From the NCBI RefSeq assembly GCF_026212465.1, contig NC_080056.1, positions 7,286,517-7,350,516 of the forward strand: 64,000 bases of DNA, given 5' to 3'. Shown one piece after another: positions 24,737-46,360 of this stretch (position 1 is the first letter of the stretch; every line of letters starts with the position of its first letter). The notes beneath the pieces are model-generated. The model did not search any database. It saw nothing but the letters and a program-made list of their open reading frames with translations, and was not told the origin of the DNA. The stretch is from Amaranthus tricolor. Its lineage: Eukaryota; Streptophyta; Magnoliopsida; Caryophyllales; Amaranthaceae. The position numbers and the translations under genes are program-made.

Positions 24737-26950
24737 CTTTTTTATTTTCTCCCGATTTTTAATGCATACACCTCTTTTCCCTCTTCTTGTTGTGCCGCCA
24801 GCTGCTGGTTGTTGTAGCCACCAACCTACTATCGACCGGCAGTGCGTCCACCCTTCACAAGCAGCGGCAACCGTCCTTCCTCCATGAACAGCAGCGGCGT
24901 TTTCCCCCGCGAGCAGCGGCTGCCTTGCATAGCCGGTGTCACCACCACTACCACCACTTTCCTCTTCATCCTTTTCCCTTGTTTCACCTTTTTAAGCCAC
25001 CTTCTCTTCTCTAATTGATTTTTCTTTCTTGTTTTAATTGGAAATTTGTATCAAGTTTATAAGTTTTATGTTGATTTTGTTTTAATTCTTGTAGATCTTA
25101 TTATGGGTAAGAGTTTGATTGATGATTTAAATATAATTATGAATTAGGGTTTGAAGTATGAATGTAAATAATGGTTGTGTGCTTTTATGCTATATTTTGG
25201 TGGTGTGATGATTGTTGGATAACCTTACAAGTTGTCTTAGGACCTATTTGGTTGATTAATTGTTGTTGTAGTGATAATGGAAATTGGTTTTGGTTGTCAA
25301 TTGAGTAATTGTTGTTAATGGTTGTGGTTTGATTATTTGAATTAATGTTATTGAAGTTATAAATGCATAATTTTAGTAAAGCCATGAGTATAGTGTCAAT
25401 TTAGTGTTGAGGGTTGCTAAAGTTACTTGTTGTAATGTTTTAATTGTAGTTTTTCTAGCTATGAGAATGTAATGAATGATATTGCGATGTGATGACTTTA
25501 AGAGTTGTCATTATCGTCATACTAGTGACATATTGACATTGTAAGATTTAAGTGTGACTTGTTAGATATTTAAAGTAACATGAATCAATGTAACTCACAT
25601 TGAGTTGATGTAAAGGAACGATCCACATAATGCTTCTATTCTTAAAGCGATGGAAAGACTTGTGTTTTTGTTAAGTTAATGATTATGATTATGTTGAATG
25701 AGATGTGTGTGTGCTAGAGTAAGTGGAGATTTATCATGAATGGATGATAGTGATTTGGCATTTAGTTGGTATTACAAAGTAGATAAGTGGACTTATTTGT
25801 TCTATTCCTAACTTATAAAGGTGCCCATTTCGTAAGAGGTAGGTAGAACTTTAGTTGGGTGATTTTTGTGACTTTTTGGTCATGCAATGACGCTTACAGG
25901 TACGTACACGTAGTAACCAACCCTTATATGCAATTTTCCCTTAAGATATCATTGTTTGTTGTGATAATATGCATTGTATCGAAACCATGAGGTGCTAGCG
26001 AGTAACCTTTATATGAAGAGCTTGTTGATTATGAAATCCTTGAGCTTAGAATAGTTAGAGAATAGGAGTGTCAGTAGAAGGGGGGATCATCCTCTTTTCT
26101 ATTTAAGAATTCGATTATGTCTTACTTGGAGTTAGAATGACTCCTTTATAGGTGGATTTCATATTTCGTTTGAGTTGTTCAGTGGGTTTTGGCATTTTGC
26201 TATCCCAGGGCACTCATTAATAGTAGAAAGTGAGAGTTATTCCTATTTGATTAAGCATTAGATTACAATTAGTTGGTGTGACTCAACTGGATTATATCCG
26301 ATTGATTTAGTAGTCCCCTAGGTGAGATCTGACGGGATCACCGTATAGGGGTATGAGCATACTTTTGTCATTGGGCGCCGAGTGGCTTATACCGCCCCTT
26401 GACCGAGGTGTTACCATACTGGATTGGTATCTCAGTGTGTCTTTTTTCCGAAGGTAGGACCCGAGAGGGTTAGCTGGAAGGGGTATGAGCTCATATTTTG
26501 CTTTAGGCGCGGGGTGGCCGATAACGCCCTTGGCCGTGTCACTATGCCATGAATAGAAAAAAGATCCACTACTTTTGAATGTACTTCGAGGGATTAGTAG
26601 TTGAAAGAGAAATCATGAGTAAATAAAAGTGTTTAGACAGATGAGCAGATTCGTTATTGCTGTGCTATGTCGTCGTCTATCCCCTTGTTCTATGTTTCTA
26701 ATTGTTATAAGTTCATTGATTACTGACGTGTACTATTTTGTTTTCATTGTTGATGGCTTGTCTTTGATGGCCCTGCTATGACACGTTGGTCTATAATCTT
26801 AGCATTAATTGATCATGTTTCTCTAAAACCTGCGTTGTGTGACGAGTAAAACAAAAAGCCAATTACCTGGTTTGTTTTGTTGTTTATGTTGTCAATCTAG
26901 AGTAATGATTAAATCTCTATGAGAGCATATGTTATATGTATTCTTTGTCC
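24737..26950. repeat. LTR-like repeat sequence
   Basis: No coding frame of note. A GC-rich block of CAG/CCG-type triplets lies at 24,785-24,975. Positions 26,320-26,550 contain two diverged copies of a ~115-bp unit (ggggtatgagcatacttttg ... gagtggcttataccgcccc versus ggggtatgagctcatatttt ... gggtggccgataacgccc). Such GC-rich internal repeats in AT-rich surroundings are typical of large Ty3/gypsy LTRs. Termini and target duplication were not found. Confidence 0.45.
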
Positions 26951-26956
26951 TCATAG

Positions 26957-28632
26957 GTAACTGCAGAGGATGAGTCCGGAATACGCATTTGGGATCTTAG
27001 GATGTTGAAGGCTCCCATCACTGAGCTTCCTGGCCATGATCACTGGTAAAACTTAAAAGTGCACAAAAATAATGTTACTGTCTTTGTTTCATCTTATGTT
27101 TTCCAAATAATCCGTGCTTTGTATTTCCACAATGTGACTGTAAAGTGGGTCCTGTTTGGGAAGTGGCACCACGTTATTCTGTCAATACCTTGTATTTTCC
27201 TTTCTAAATTTATGATTCCTGAATAAATGTCAGTATAATTTTCCTTGCATTTACCAGTAATGATTTCTCTGAATGTAGAACATGAGATGAATTGTGACTT
27301 ATTAGAGGATTAGTTCGAAGTTCCCCACACTTCTAAGTTTATGAACTTGTTGCCAAGAACTAATGCTGGACCGTATGTGAAACACTAGCTTACTGCTAAC
27401 CATTATTTGTCCTCATATTGCGTACTGCAAAATAAAAGTATATAAATTACACATAGCATATTGCACATGAATCTAGTTGATCGTTACCATGGTTTTGCTA
27501 GAAAAACTTAAAGTTGTGAACAGAAAAATTATGCTGAATTGCTATTATCCTTGTTGGTTTCCTTTTTCTCATGGATCCTCTACGCATTCATTGCTAGGGT
27601 TTTTTTTTATTGTCTGGAGAACTTATTTCTAAAAAGTTTTCCTCTTTTAATGCTGCTTCATTTGCTGTCGACGACAGGGCATGGACATTCAGGTCTAATC
27701 CTGAGTACGGCGGTTTAATCTTGGTTCTCTCTCTTTTTCCTCTCTACATATGTGAATTTACACATTTTCTGAATGCTTGTATCACAAAATATCATGCTCT
27801 TTGACATATTTGTATTCTTAGTGCTTGTGATACCGGTCACATCCTGTAGGCAGAAATGTGAGCTTAAATCTCAAGGGTAATGAATATTGAATGAATACAA
27901 AGATAGTAACCTACTTATTGCAAGTCTAGAGGATTTTTTTATAATCTTTTATATCTCTGTGCAAATTATTATTTGCTGAGTACAAAGATAGAACTGCAGC
28001 TATAACAATGCTAACAAGCTACCACTTATGCAGAGTGCTGGAACCGATTCGTCTGTGAGCTTGTGGTCAGCTCCAACGCATAGTGAGGATGCTAGGACTG
28101 AAAGGTGCTATTCTTATTGATATGGTTTTGTAGCCTCTTTATTGTAATTATGAACTTGTTTATTTACTTCGATTGAATTTTCTTTCAGTTTGGTGGAGTC
28201 CACAACTAATCGCGCAGAGCCTTCATTGCAATCATACAGTGATTATGAAGACAGTGTTTATGGTAGCTGTGGCATCCACTCTTATTGCTTATTTGTTCCT
28301 TTTTGTTAAATAACTTTTCACCTTGAATCATATTTCAGGCCTTGCTTGGAGTTCAAGGGAGCCTTGGCACACTGATTTTCAAGCTTGAATAGTTAGGAAA
28401 GAGGTTTTGAAAGGAAAATTGCTTTAGAGAATCAGTGTATAGTTAGTATTTCTCTTTCCCACCCCGTTCCTTTCCCAATATTGAAGCTTCATTCATTGGG
28501 AACTTTAGCCTTCAGCTGCAATCTGCATGCTGATGGAATGAGTTGTGAAGTACGAATTGATTTTGAAATCTTGTCTTTGTCATCAAACAGGTGGTCGTAG
28601 AATCAATAAAACCTCATCTTTCCGGAAAGTGA
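26957..28632 (+). pseudogene. WD40 protein (EIPR1/TSSC1-like), 5'-truncated and disrupted
   Basis: Terminal exons of a plant homologue of EIPR1/TSSC1, a WD40 protein that in animals binds EARP/GARP tethering complexes. Exons: 26,957-27,045 (AEDESGIRIWDLR), 27,678-27,723 (SNPEYGGLIL), 28,034-28,104 (SAGTDSSVSLWSAPTHSED), 28,189-28,262 (YSDYEDSVY), 28,339-28,388 (GLAWSSREPW then a stop), and 28,591-28,632 (VVVESIKPHLSGK). Junctions are GT-AG and keep frame up to 28,388. In the family REPW is followed by IFASLSYDGR and then VVVES; here it is followed by HTDFQA and a stop, so the last strand is lost. All earlier WD repeats are missing upstream, where only retroelement sequence is found. I read it as a decayed fragment. 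A chimeric transcript cannot be excluded. Confidence 0.75.
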
Positions 28633-28783
28633 AGACCCATGTATCATTATAACTTGTAAGTCTGTCTTTGATCTCTTAATTGATGTAGCGCTTAAAGAGG
28701 TTTTCCGCCTCGATTAGCAAATTGAGCAACTTGTTTTCTCATAAACATTGTAAAAACAGTTGTTGAAATTGTCTTATGAGAAT

Positions 28784-28920
28784 CTAGGTTGCCTAGTGGT
28801 TGAAGGCTTTCCGTTCCACCTTTGTGATAGGGGTTCGATTCTCACACCCTACAAAAAGATCTATTCCCCCTACCCCTCTTGCCGCCTTCCGGCCTTACAC
28901 CCGAGATAAATAAGTCTTGT
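28784..28920 (+). mobile_element. tRNA-derived SINE, copy 1
   Basis: Begins with ggttgcctagtggttgaagg (A-box-like) and carries ggggttcgattctcacaccc (B box of the RNA polymerase III promoter), then a C/T-rich body ending gataaataag. It resembles copies at 41,622 and 46,361. Confidence 0.65.
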
Positions 28921-30189
28921 TATGTAATGTGGTGTTTTGTTTGCAGGAAGTTCCTTGCAAACTACATCTATTCCTTGTTTCTAGGCATTTTTTAAAATGT
29001 TTTCTATGCGGTGCTCATGTGTTACGAGAAATCAAAATGATGATGATGCGTTTAACTAGAAGGATTTGATATGTGAAGCTTCTTATATAGAGCCCATATA
29101 CTCAGTAAGTTGACAATCATTTATCATCAATCCCTTCCTTAATCCTTCAAGACGAGTTGACGACAGTGTCTTAATTCTTAATCCGATAAAAGATCTCCAT
29201 TTTCTAGATTTAGGCAACTTTTTTGTGCTTCCCTTCCCTTTGGAAAATGTACGATGTCCAATCCTGACGTCAAACTGGCAGGCAGTCGCCATTGTGCATT
29301 TTTGGCTGAAATGAATACTTCAATTTTATGTATTGTACTGAGCTAGTTTAAGTGGCTATATGTGTAAGAAGGCTTTTTGTAGTTGACCCAACTGATGGAC
29401 TATTAGTTTGTTTGCTTTGTAATGATTCTAACGCATTGAATGATTCATGCTGTGCCTGTAATTTGGAATTGATTCCTTATTTAGTAGGTGATATTCTGAT
29501 TGAGATTATTTGGAGGAATCGGTTTCATCAAGGGAGGTTCCGAAAATAGATTTTCAGGCCCCCCCCACCAAAGAGTAGGGTGCAGACGACCCTCAACCGT
29601 CTTAATGATGGTGTAAAGCCTATTTAAAGGTCCATTTTTGTGAATTTTCAACGAAAATTTGAAATAAATAAGTAATTTTAACAAAGAAAATTAAAAAATG
29701 AGTTTCGGGTAAACTTAAATAAAAAATAAGCGTCTTCATATTTGAGTTTAAGGTCAGGCATGTTCGCAATTACTAACAGTGAACAAAAAAATTGGTCAAA
29801 AAAGTCAAAATTATTTGTTTGCAATTAATAGCTGCGAACAAAAGGGAGACAATGTCATAACATTAGAAAGGACAAAAAAGGAACTCATGTTTGTAAATGC
29901 GAACTCAATTTGACTTTTTTTGATCAATTTTTTTGTACTTTAAAATTATGAATGATAACATAATCATTTCAAACTGGAGGGAAAATTATATTTTTTAAGG
30001 TAGATGATATAAGCTTGTTTTATTTAATAATTATAGAAGATAGATTATAGATTGTTTTCTAACAACATTCATCACCATTCACCATCACATAATGTGCTTA
30101 TATACAACTCTACTGCAATGTGAAGTATTCACTTCCGAGCTGATAGATTTTGCCTCTGCTGCTTCGTCCACCATGAAAGTCGGTTCACT
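28921..30189. other. Intergenic sequence, MITE-like foldback near 29,786-29,936
   Basis: No gene seen. Around 29,786 the sequence aaaaaaattggtcaaaaaag is mirrored near 29,908-29,936 (ctttttttgatcaatttttt), forming a foldback of about 150 bp. The last 130 bases before 30,190 are the 3' region of the PPR gene. Confidence 0.4.
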
Positions 30190-32412
30190 CTACCAGTAAT
30201 CTCTACAAGAACAGCTTCCATCTTTAAAATGGTGAAACCGGCTGTTATCCCTGACAATTATCTCCCTTCTAACAATCTTTGACATGAATTTTATCGCTGT
30301 ATGGCAGTCATTACATACTCGTATATTCTTGGTTATGCGAATCGTTGCTCCCTTAGGAGTACTTATGATCCCGAATGCTATAGCTAATCGTTCACTGTGA
30401 CTAAAAAGTAGGCTCCTTTTATATTCCTCATCGACATCATGGTGTACTTCACTTGTATCAGGAACATATCCTTCGTTTTCCATCTTCTCGACTAATTCTT
30501 CTAGTGCCTTTTTTATCTTTTCATAACTTTCGTGAGATTTGTCGTTTGCCATGAAAGTATGTACTTTGTTCTTCACTTCAATCCAGCTGCAAGCTGCTTC
30601 TTTTGATATCCCTTTACTCCTCATTGTTAGTCTCACATTTGCAGCATCTTTCCATCGTCTCGCAGCAGAATATGCATTTGATAAGAAAATATGAGCCTCT
30701 ATGTTACTCGGATCAACCTTAAATGTTTCTTTAGCAACTTTTTCAGCCATTTCGACATTTTTATGCACCCGACAAGCAGAAAGCAATGTAGACCAAATAC
30801 TACTGTTTGCATCAGACATATTACTGATAAAATCGTAAGCTTTTTTCAACCTTCCAGCTCGACCAAGAACGTCTGCCACAGAAGCATAGTGTTCCATCTG
30901 TGGAGATAGTCCATAATCGTTGATCATACGATTAAAGTAATCCCATGCTTGATCTACTAACCCCGCATGACTGCAAGCAGTTAAAACAGCAAGAAAGGCG
31001 ACAGAGTTGGGTTTTACTCCCTCGGTTTCCATTTGCTTGAATAAGGAAATGGCATCATCAGGATGCCCATTTAAAGCATAGCCCATGATCATGGTTGTCC
31101 ATGACACTATATCGTGTTGCTTCGACTTATTGAATATACTCCTAGCAATCTTGATGTACCCGCATTTAGCGTACATGTCAACGAGTGAGCTAGCAATAAG
31201 TGCGTTTTCTTCAAATCCACACCGCAATATGTATCCATGCAACTGCTTACCCAAGCTCAATGTTGTGAGATGAGCACAGGCCGGAAGGGTGCTTGAAAAC
31301 GAAATGTTCACAGGCTTAACTTTTGCGCTCACCATTTCTCTAAATAATTTCAGGCCCTCATCAAAGAAACCGTTTTGCACACACCCAGCAATAATAGTGT
31401 TCCAAGAGATACTATCACGATAGGGTAAAAGATTAAACACTTTGTACGCATCGTTTATGTGCGTGCACTTAGCATACATGTCAATCAAGCCACTTCCAAC
31501 AAACAAGTGATGATCGAGTCTATTTCTAATGGCATAACCATGAATTTCCTTCCCTTTACGAACAACCACAAGTTCAGAAAACACTGGAAGAACACTCGAA
31601 AGAGTAAAAGCATCTGGTTGCAGGTTTTCGTTTCCCATATCCCTTAACATTGCTAAAGCATCTTCAAATCTACCATTTTGTGCATTTCCTGAAATTACAG
31701 TATTCCAAGAAACAAGTACTCTGGTTGGCATATTATCAAATACTTTCTGTACACTACTTTTTCGCAAAATAGATCGATCTAAGCTATTATCACCCACTAA
31801 ATCCATATCCAATTTTGGATGAAAATCATTCATTTTACCAAATTTATCAATTACCTTACATTCATTTTCTGCTCTATTACTTAACTTTCGTTGTGACATT
31901 TTATCAAACACATAGAAGGGCTGACCCATATCTCCAGTCCTTTCATCCAAACCCTCCAATTTTGAATACATATTCATAAGTGCATTACCAGTATAAACAT
32001 CAATATCAAGACCAAGTTGTATGATACAAGCATGAACAGATTCACCAAGTTTCAAACTTTTAAACAAAGTGCATGATTTTAAAACAGAAGGGAAGACATG
32101 ATGATCTGGGTATAGCCCAATAGCTCTCATTTGATTAAAACAATACAAACATTCAAGGGAAAACCCAAGAGAAGTGTAACATCTAATGATGGATTTCCAA
32201 GCAAGAAGTGGAGGTGATTGAAGAAGATTAAAGAGAGTGATTGACTCAGGTAAGAGGTTGAAATTAGAGTAGATTGAGAGAAGGGTAGTGAGATAAAATG
32301 GGTTAAGTCCTTTGTGTTTAATGATCTGGGCATGGAGTTGTTTTGTTTGGGATGCTGAAGAAATGGAAGATGGGTTCTTCAGAAGGTTTTTGAGGAATTT
32401 GGAGGGATTCAT
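30190..32412 (-). CDS. DYW-class pentatricopeptide repeat protein, intronless
   Basis: A 740-aa PLS-DYW PPR protein; such proteins bind specific sites in chloroplast or mitochondrial RNA and the DYW domain performs C-to-U editing. The ATG at 32,412 ([16 protein letters not shown]) is chosen; a TTG three codons upstream is not a credible start. Repeats such as [20 protein letters not shown] and [20 protein letters not shown] fill the protein, followed by E-type motifs ([20 protein letters not shown]) and the DYW domain. The deaminase-like HSE (His672, Glu674), CxxCH (Cys700, Cys703), the terminal Cys734/Cys736 and the DYW end are all present, so the domain looks active. Residues about 163-228 form a non-repeat insert between two PPR blocks. 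Overall order and sequence resemble Arabidopsis At3g23330. Organelle and RNA target are unknown. Confidence 0.95.
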   Translation of the reverse strand: MNPSKFLKNLLKNPSSISSASQTKQLHAQIIKHKGLNPFYLTTLLSIYSNFNLLPESITLFNLLQSPPLLAWKSIIRCYTSLGFSLECLYCFNQMRAIGLYPDHHVFPSVLKSCTLFKSLKLGESVHACIIQLGLDIDVYTGNALMNMYSKLEGLDERTGDMGQPFYVFDKMSQRKLSNRAENECKVIDKFGKMNDFHPKLDMDLVGDNSLDRSILRKSSVQKVFDNMPTRVLVSWNTVISGNAQNGRFEDALAMLRDMGNENLQPDAFTLSSVLPVFSELVVVRKGKEIHGYAIRNRLDHHLFVGSGLIDMYAKCTHINDAYKVFNLLPYRDSISWNTIIAGCVQNGFFDEGLKLFREMVSAKVKPVNISFSSTLPACAHLTTLSLGKQLHGYILRCGFEENALIASSLVDMYAKCGYIKIARSIFNKSKQHDIVSWTTMIMGYALNGHPDDAISLFKQMETEGVKPNSVAFLAVLTACSHAGLVDQAWDYFNRMINDYGLSPQMEHYASVADVLGRAGRLKKAYDFISNMSDANSSIWSTLLSACRVHKNVEMAEKVAKETFKVDPSNIEAHIFLSNAYSAARRWKDAANVRLTMRSKGISKEAACSWIEVKNKVHTFMANDKSHESYEKIKKALEELVEKMENEGYVPDTSEVHHDVDEEYKRSLLFSHSERLAIAFGIISTPKGATIRITKNIRVCNDCHTAIKFMSKIVRREIIVRDNSRFHHFKDGSCSCRDYW

Positions 32413-34558
32413 TCTTTTCAAAAATTAGTTGGGAGATTTGCCTGAAGTAGTAATTTGCAGTTTTTTTTTTTAGCAAAATACTTTCCTCTATTTTCATGAG
32501 TTTACGAACCTTTTTATTTTGGTGCATTATTTTTACTTTATAATATTTTTATTTTTTGTAGTATTTGTGTACTCTGTGCGGCATTTGCCCTTATCATGAC
32601 ACGAAAATAAGGGATAGGGTTAGAAAGCTAGAACTATTGATTTACTTCCTTTATGCTATGCCTATGAGTATAAGTTTGGCGATTTTTAAGGAGTGGGATA
32701 AATAAGAGTATGTGCATAAAAATTAAATAAAGAATGTGAGTTGTGATCAAAAATAGAATTATAGTAGTTTTATATAACTGACTTAAAAAGATATTATAAC
32801 AATTATTCTGAAACAAAGGGAGTAATCTTAAAAAAAAAAAAAAAAAAAGGAGAAGAGAATGGAGAATTAGTTGAAGGACAAAAGGAGGGACAACAACATC
32901 AAGTTTGGTGGATGTAGCATTTTTAGTGTTAGTGTAAGGGCCAAATAACCAATGTTGGATGTGATTTTGATCACATCTTTGCTCATTCCAAGGCATAGAT
33001 AGGAATGCAAGATGAAAGGAAAGACATGAAGTTGGTGCTTCAAGAAAGAACAAAAAGAGTTGCAATACGGCACCTTGAACACGGCTTTGAGTGCTTTGAA
33101 CAAGAAACATGCACCACCAAACATCAAGAGTCTAATGTAATGTGCTCAGACAAGCACATAAGGTGCTCGAACGAAAATATGTTGTCAAACAATGATGCAT
33201 GATTTCTGTTTTGCTGTGAGGATTGAGGCAGAAATTGTACTTATGATAGAGTTCAATTATTGATTTAGGGAGCTATATATATGGCCCAAATTAGTACCAA
33301 AATATGGGAGGTGGCTACATACAAGAGAGAAATAAGTTTTGAAGAGCCTAAATGTTTTTTATATTATTATGTGTAAAAAATAGAACTTTGAGTTTGATAT
33401 CATACAAAGTTTGATAGAGTGAGACCAAGCATCATAAATGATATTTTATTAATGTATTGCCGAATGATCAATGAAATATAATCTCATTTGAGGGCAAGTG
33501 TACAAAACATCATTTATATTACACGTGCTTTGTTCATCAAAGCATTGATCCTTTAGTTATGTGTGTGTCCGTACTCTATTTTTCTTTATTCTTCTACACT
33601 ATTTCTTTCCATTAGAAGGTCCAAGATCCTTCCCTTTCATTGAAAAGTACAGACAAGTTTAGAATAATTATTACAAAGTTGAGATCACAAAACGTCAAGC
33701 ATGCTTCTTGTTCCATTAATTTAATTCTTGCCTTTTAGACCAAGTGTTGACTATGTCGCAAATGTTTATTGGCCTCTTTTTCACTATCCTGGACTATGAC
33801 TTCTAGCGCGAGTCTGTACTTCTGCTAACAACTCAACACAATTGAGTTTTATTTCAGATACTCTTGTGAGAGTTAGTTTCGATGAGACAGTCTCAAAATA
33901 AAAAACTTGTATTTCTCATTTGTATTAGTTGGAACATCTACCTGTATATGAAATACACTTCACAATGAAACCATCTCACATTAACAAATATGATTTATTT
34001 TTATATGATAGTAATATCAACCAAACTAACTTTGCCTTTCTGCATCCATGCATACAATAAAAACGAAATTGAGTCAAAACACAACATAGTCAACATCATC
34101 ATACATTAACATCTTCAACAACCCAATATTCCGCTTGAAAAAAACAACAGAATGCAGAGCAAAAAAAGAAATTAATGTGGCCTTAGCCTTACAAAATGTT
34201 AAAAGTACATTGCACAACACATCATAATGTGGACAATCAATTTTACAAATAATTACATTTTTTTTCTTTTTTGAGATGGGAACCATCATTTCTGGATAAC
34301 ACGGCAAAAACAATGGACTGAATCAACATATACACTTTGGGCTATTAATTTACAAAATATTGATGAGAAATTCAACCTTCAAATAATCATTCTATCGTTG
34401 AGCCTACGCCCCAAACCCTTCCCAAAGTATCTCTCCTACGCATACCAAAAGCCAATACGCAGCAATTAAATGAACGAAAACTGTCCAGTCTGAAATCAAC
34501 ACTAAGTAACCTATTTGATCAATATATTATATCTGATAACCAGAGGAGTTAGCAAGAT
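32413..34558. other. Intergenic region between PPR and NDR genes
   Basis: Contains the PPR promoter and the 3' flank of the NDR kinase. A CT-rich tract near 32,831-32,848 is a poly-A run on the plus strand. A dispersed repeat lies at 32,930-33,190. The rest is AT-rich and shows no gene. Confidence 0.45.
32930..33190 (-). repeat. Dispersed repeat with tgctcgaacgagcac-type palindromes, copy 1
   Basis: On the minus strand it runs from cgttcgagcaccttatgtgc through caaagcactcaaagccgtgt to gatcaaaatcacatccaaca and cccttacactaacac. The same sequence of motifs appears at 54,590-54,920 on the plus strand. Open frames in it on both strands are not protein-like. Confidence 0.5.
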
Positions 34559-42798
<8,240 letters not shown>

Positions 42799-43520
42799 GC
42801 TCAATTCCTTCAATTTACAATTGCTTCTACACTAAATCTTCAAATTCCAAGCAATTCTATTACACTAAAATATAGCTTCAACAACAACCAATCGCGGATC
42901 AGTCTCTCTTTTTTCTTACAGGCCAATTAACCTGAATCAATCTAGCAAATGAAAATTTCAACAATCAAAATCTACTATTTGCATTTCCCATCTAATTGTC
43001 ACACCAACTAAAAACAAAACCCTAGTATTGTTTATCCTTCCTAACAATCATAAGATCAATTCAATTACCAAAACTAACTCATTGATTATTACCAAATTCA
43101 CAGCAATTATTTAAATTTTGTATCAAAAATCATATATACAATCAATTGATTCTAACAAAAAAAAAATAATATATTCAACCTATAAAATAATGAAAAAGGA
43201 GGATGAAAAATCATATCATCATCAAGGTCCAAACGAAAACTCTACATTACTTCAAATTAACAGAACAGCAAACAGTATCAACTAAATATCAAACTTAAAA
43301 AAAAAAAAGAACATGGAGATCAGTAAGTAGCTAAAAAAGAGTGTAGAAAAACAAGAGCAAAGAGGAAAACCCTAAAAATTGAAATCTGTAAAGCAAAGAA
43401 GAAATCGAAAACCCTAATAAAGTAGATGGATGATGATTGATGAATACCTAAGTACAGAGTCAATAATTAAATTCCTCCAGAAGAAGAAATTGGAGTGAAG
43501 ATGTGAATAAGGAGATGTAT
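42799..43520 (-). promoter_or_regulatory. 5' UTR with probable leader intron, NDR kinase
   Basis: A leader exon probably ends at 43,448 (ctgtacttag, donor gtattc) and rejoins at about 42,931 (acceptor gattcag), giving a 5'-UTR intron of about 0.5 kb. Upstream sequence on the minus strand is CT-rich up to about 43,530. Inferred from splice-site appearance only. Confidence 0.4.
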
Positions 43521-46360
43521 CGACGACCAATTTGCATGATCCCTTTTTTTTTCTTTTAAATAAATGGAAGAAAAATTAATATAAAATTTATTTTTGTTAT
43601 TATAAAAAGAAATGGTTCGTGTGTGGTGGAAACTGGAGACCGACTGGAGTGGAGAAAAGAATTTTAGTAGCAGAATAAAAGGGCCAGATAAAAACTCTCC
43701 TTTCTAGGTAATGCTACCTGCGTTTTTTACTTGCATCTAAATCTATTTCTACACTTTAATGTGTTTGGTAATATAAAAATACGGGATAAAACGAATAAAA
43801 TAAAATATCACATGATTATATATTTTCTCATATAATAGTCATAATATATAATATATGATAGAATGATAACGGTATAAAACTTGACTTTAGTGCAAATAAA
43901 AAAAAAAACTAAATTGAATATTTTTTTGATTCTAGTCTTCTGAGATTAAAGTCATACTCCTTCTGTTTTTATTTATTATTTCTATTTACTTTTAGAGCAA
44001 ATTTCAAAGTAAACTTAAAAGTTAAATTATTTTAAGGAAAAATTATTGTGAATAATATAAACTTTTGTTGATTTCCTTACAATAATACAAACTTTTATTA
44101 AGGGTGTGTTTAAGCATTAATATACCTTTGTTTTTTTTTTTTTGGTCAAATAGCTTGTTATAAACAAAAGTTAGTTTTATTCTCAGTCAAACACTTCCTA
44201 AATTGGTATCATTCATAGTTAATCAAAAGTTAGCATTGTTGTAGGAAAATAGTTTATGGTAATTTTTTCTTATTTTAATTGTGAGTTTTTGTAAATTCTA
44301 AAAAGTTGATATTTAGAAAACATATATTGAGACGAATTTATCAAGATCCCGCATGAATATGTTTTTTCATATATATATCGATGATAAACCGTAGTCAAAG
44401 TTTGACACTAAAATTCTTAAATTATATTTGAGAAGAATATGTGAAAATATAGGGAGTATTAAATGGGACCTTTTCAACTCCGCATTCAACAATCAACATT
44501 AATCACTCCACCCAAGAGAATTTTTTTATCTTCGTTATTAATTAATATTCTCATTTGTTGTTTTGCACAATATTTAAAATATGTTCCGTGTTTGATATCT
44601 ATCAATATATTTCAAAAAAACATAAAAAATATAAATATATTTCTATACGTTGAGAGAAAACTAATAAAATCTCACATGAATATATTTTAACTTGTAAATT
44701 TTCATGAAAAATCATATTTATATAAGAACAAAGGGAGTATTACTTTGTTTAGGATAGACTAGAGTTTCCTTCTACACAATTGAAAAGGGATTTGATTCAA
44801 GTTGTAGGTGGAAAGAATTAAAATACTGTTACAAGAATGAAATGAAAAATACCTAATTTTGAGGTCATTGATAAGATTAAATTTTCGCAAAAATATCTCC
44901 TTGTTACCTAAAGATTATTACGATATCCAACCATATATTTATAATTTCATAAAATTAAAAAGATGGCTTTGTAGGATATTTGTCTCAAGTTTTTGCCTCC
45001 CGGAACATCATTTGCCCAACCAGCCTGACTGATCTGCATTAGTTTGTGTTTGATGAACTACGTTCTTTTTTCATATTTTTTCATCTCCTTGCCAAGTACT
45101 TTCGTGTCACCATAAATACATACTTTTCTCACAAAATAGCTCATTTAACATACAAAATCAGTAGAGACACAAAATTCAACATAAGTGTCAAATATAATGG
45201 AAAGCACATAAAATAGCACGAAAACACATTAATAAAGAACATAATCTACGGGGATAAATTGCATCAACAATCAAGTGACCAAATTCCCCAACCAAACAGT
45301 TACTTCTCCTTAAGAAAAAATATAAAAATCGGACAAAACTACCAAAGCAATAAACTAAACTAAAAAAGAAATAAATATAATATAAGAAAGCAACAAACCC
45401 TAATACTTTCAGTTGCATTTTACGATAAAACAAGTTGGATTTAATACCTTGCGTTAATTTCTTGAGTTTTGGAAACTTCTTTCCTTACTCAATACTGATA
45501 TTACCCAAAGGTCACCTCTTGAAAGGTTCAATCACGAGGCATTCTTCTGATGGATCCACTTCTACATGTATGTGCCCTCTTGGAAGGTTCAATCATCAAC
45601 ACACCCACCCAATTTTCAATTTCTCATGTCTTTTTCTATTTATGCTTAAGATTGTCGGAAAATAACTTTCTTAATGCAACGACAAGTTCGTGGCACACCA
45701 TATCTTTCCATATCAAACACATGCTAAATACAACTCTAAACACAATTCTCATGTACAAAATTTTTTACATATTATTATCACTAATTTGTGTTGATGACTG
45801 TAGAAGAAAACTTTGTGAAGATCTAGAAAAGGCCTATATTTCCATTAAATATTTAGCTTATTGATGTGAACAAACTTTTTAAACAAGTTATTTTACCAAT
45901 TTTTTAACTTGTTTGACTCAAATAATCAACTAATTTATAAAATTAAGTATTTTTTTTCAATAAGTTAATTTATTAAACACGGTCTGAACTAGATATAGGC
46001 ACATAGGTAGGAGTTAGGACAATTTGTTGTGTTTCTCCAATAATTGACTTTGCAAAACTAGAATTAGTATCAACTTTTGCCTTCTTTTAAAGAGACTTTT
46101 CATTTTTCAACAAGAATAGTGTGCGGTGTGTGACGTGTCCCTCTTTTTCGTTTGCTAATTGGCTGCCTTGATATTCGGCAGGTATTTTGCGGGGTTGTCA
46201 GCCACATTGCGCCAGCGCCACTACATTCCTCTAATCTCTCCTCGATTTGTACTTCAAATTCAAAGTGATCTTAGAAGAATATGGAAAATCGAACTTAATA
46301 TTTTTATGTGTATTGTAATAATTGCTATAAGGTTCAATTTTCAACTGGTCTTAAAATTAA

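Noticed and set aside
19890..24780. Target-site duplication aatgcata(t/c) around the copia element
   Set aside because: The right-hand match lies about 30 bp beyond the shared LTR end and would need an LTR terminus not found in the 5' copy.
24785..25014. GC-rich coding exon with His/Pro/Ser-rich frames
   Set aside because: Both frames arise from CAG/CCG-type triplet sequence within an LTR-like region; neither resembles a known protein and no splice context supports them.
32413..32421. Start of the PPR protein three codons upstream
   Set aside because: It is a TTG codon. Plant nuclear genes use ATG, so 32,412 is taken.
32634..33127. 158-codon minus-strand ORF next to the PPR gene
   Set aside because: Begins within a dispersed repeat and runs into a poly-Phe tract from a homopolymer; composition is not protein-like.
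42799..42813. Upstream start for the NDR kinase adding five residues
   Set aside because: The codon there is TTG, not ATG; the first in-frame ATG is at 42,798 and matches the usual start of the family.
45188..45864. Overlapping small ORFs on both strands
   Set aside because: Low-complexity, hydrophobic or Phe/Tyr/Ser-rich frames typical of AT-rich intergenic DNA, with no homology I recognise.
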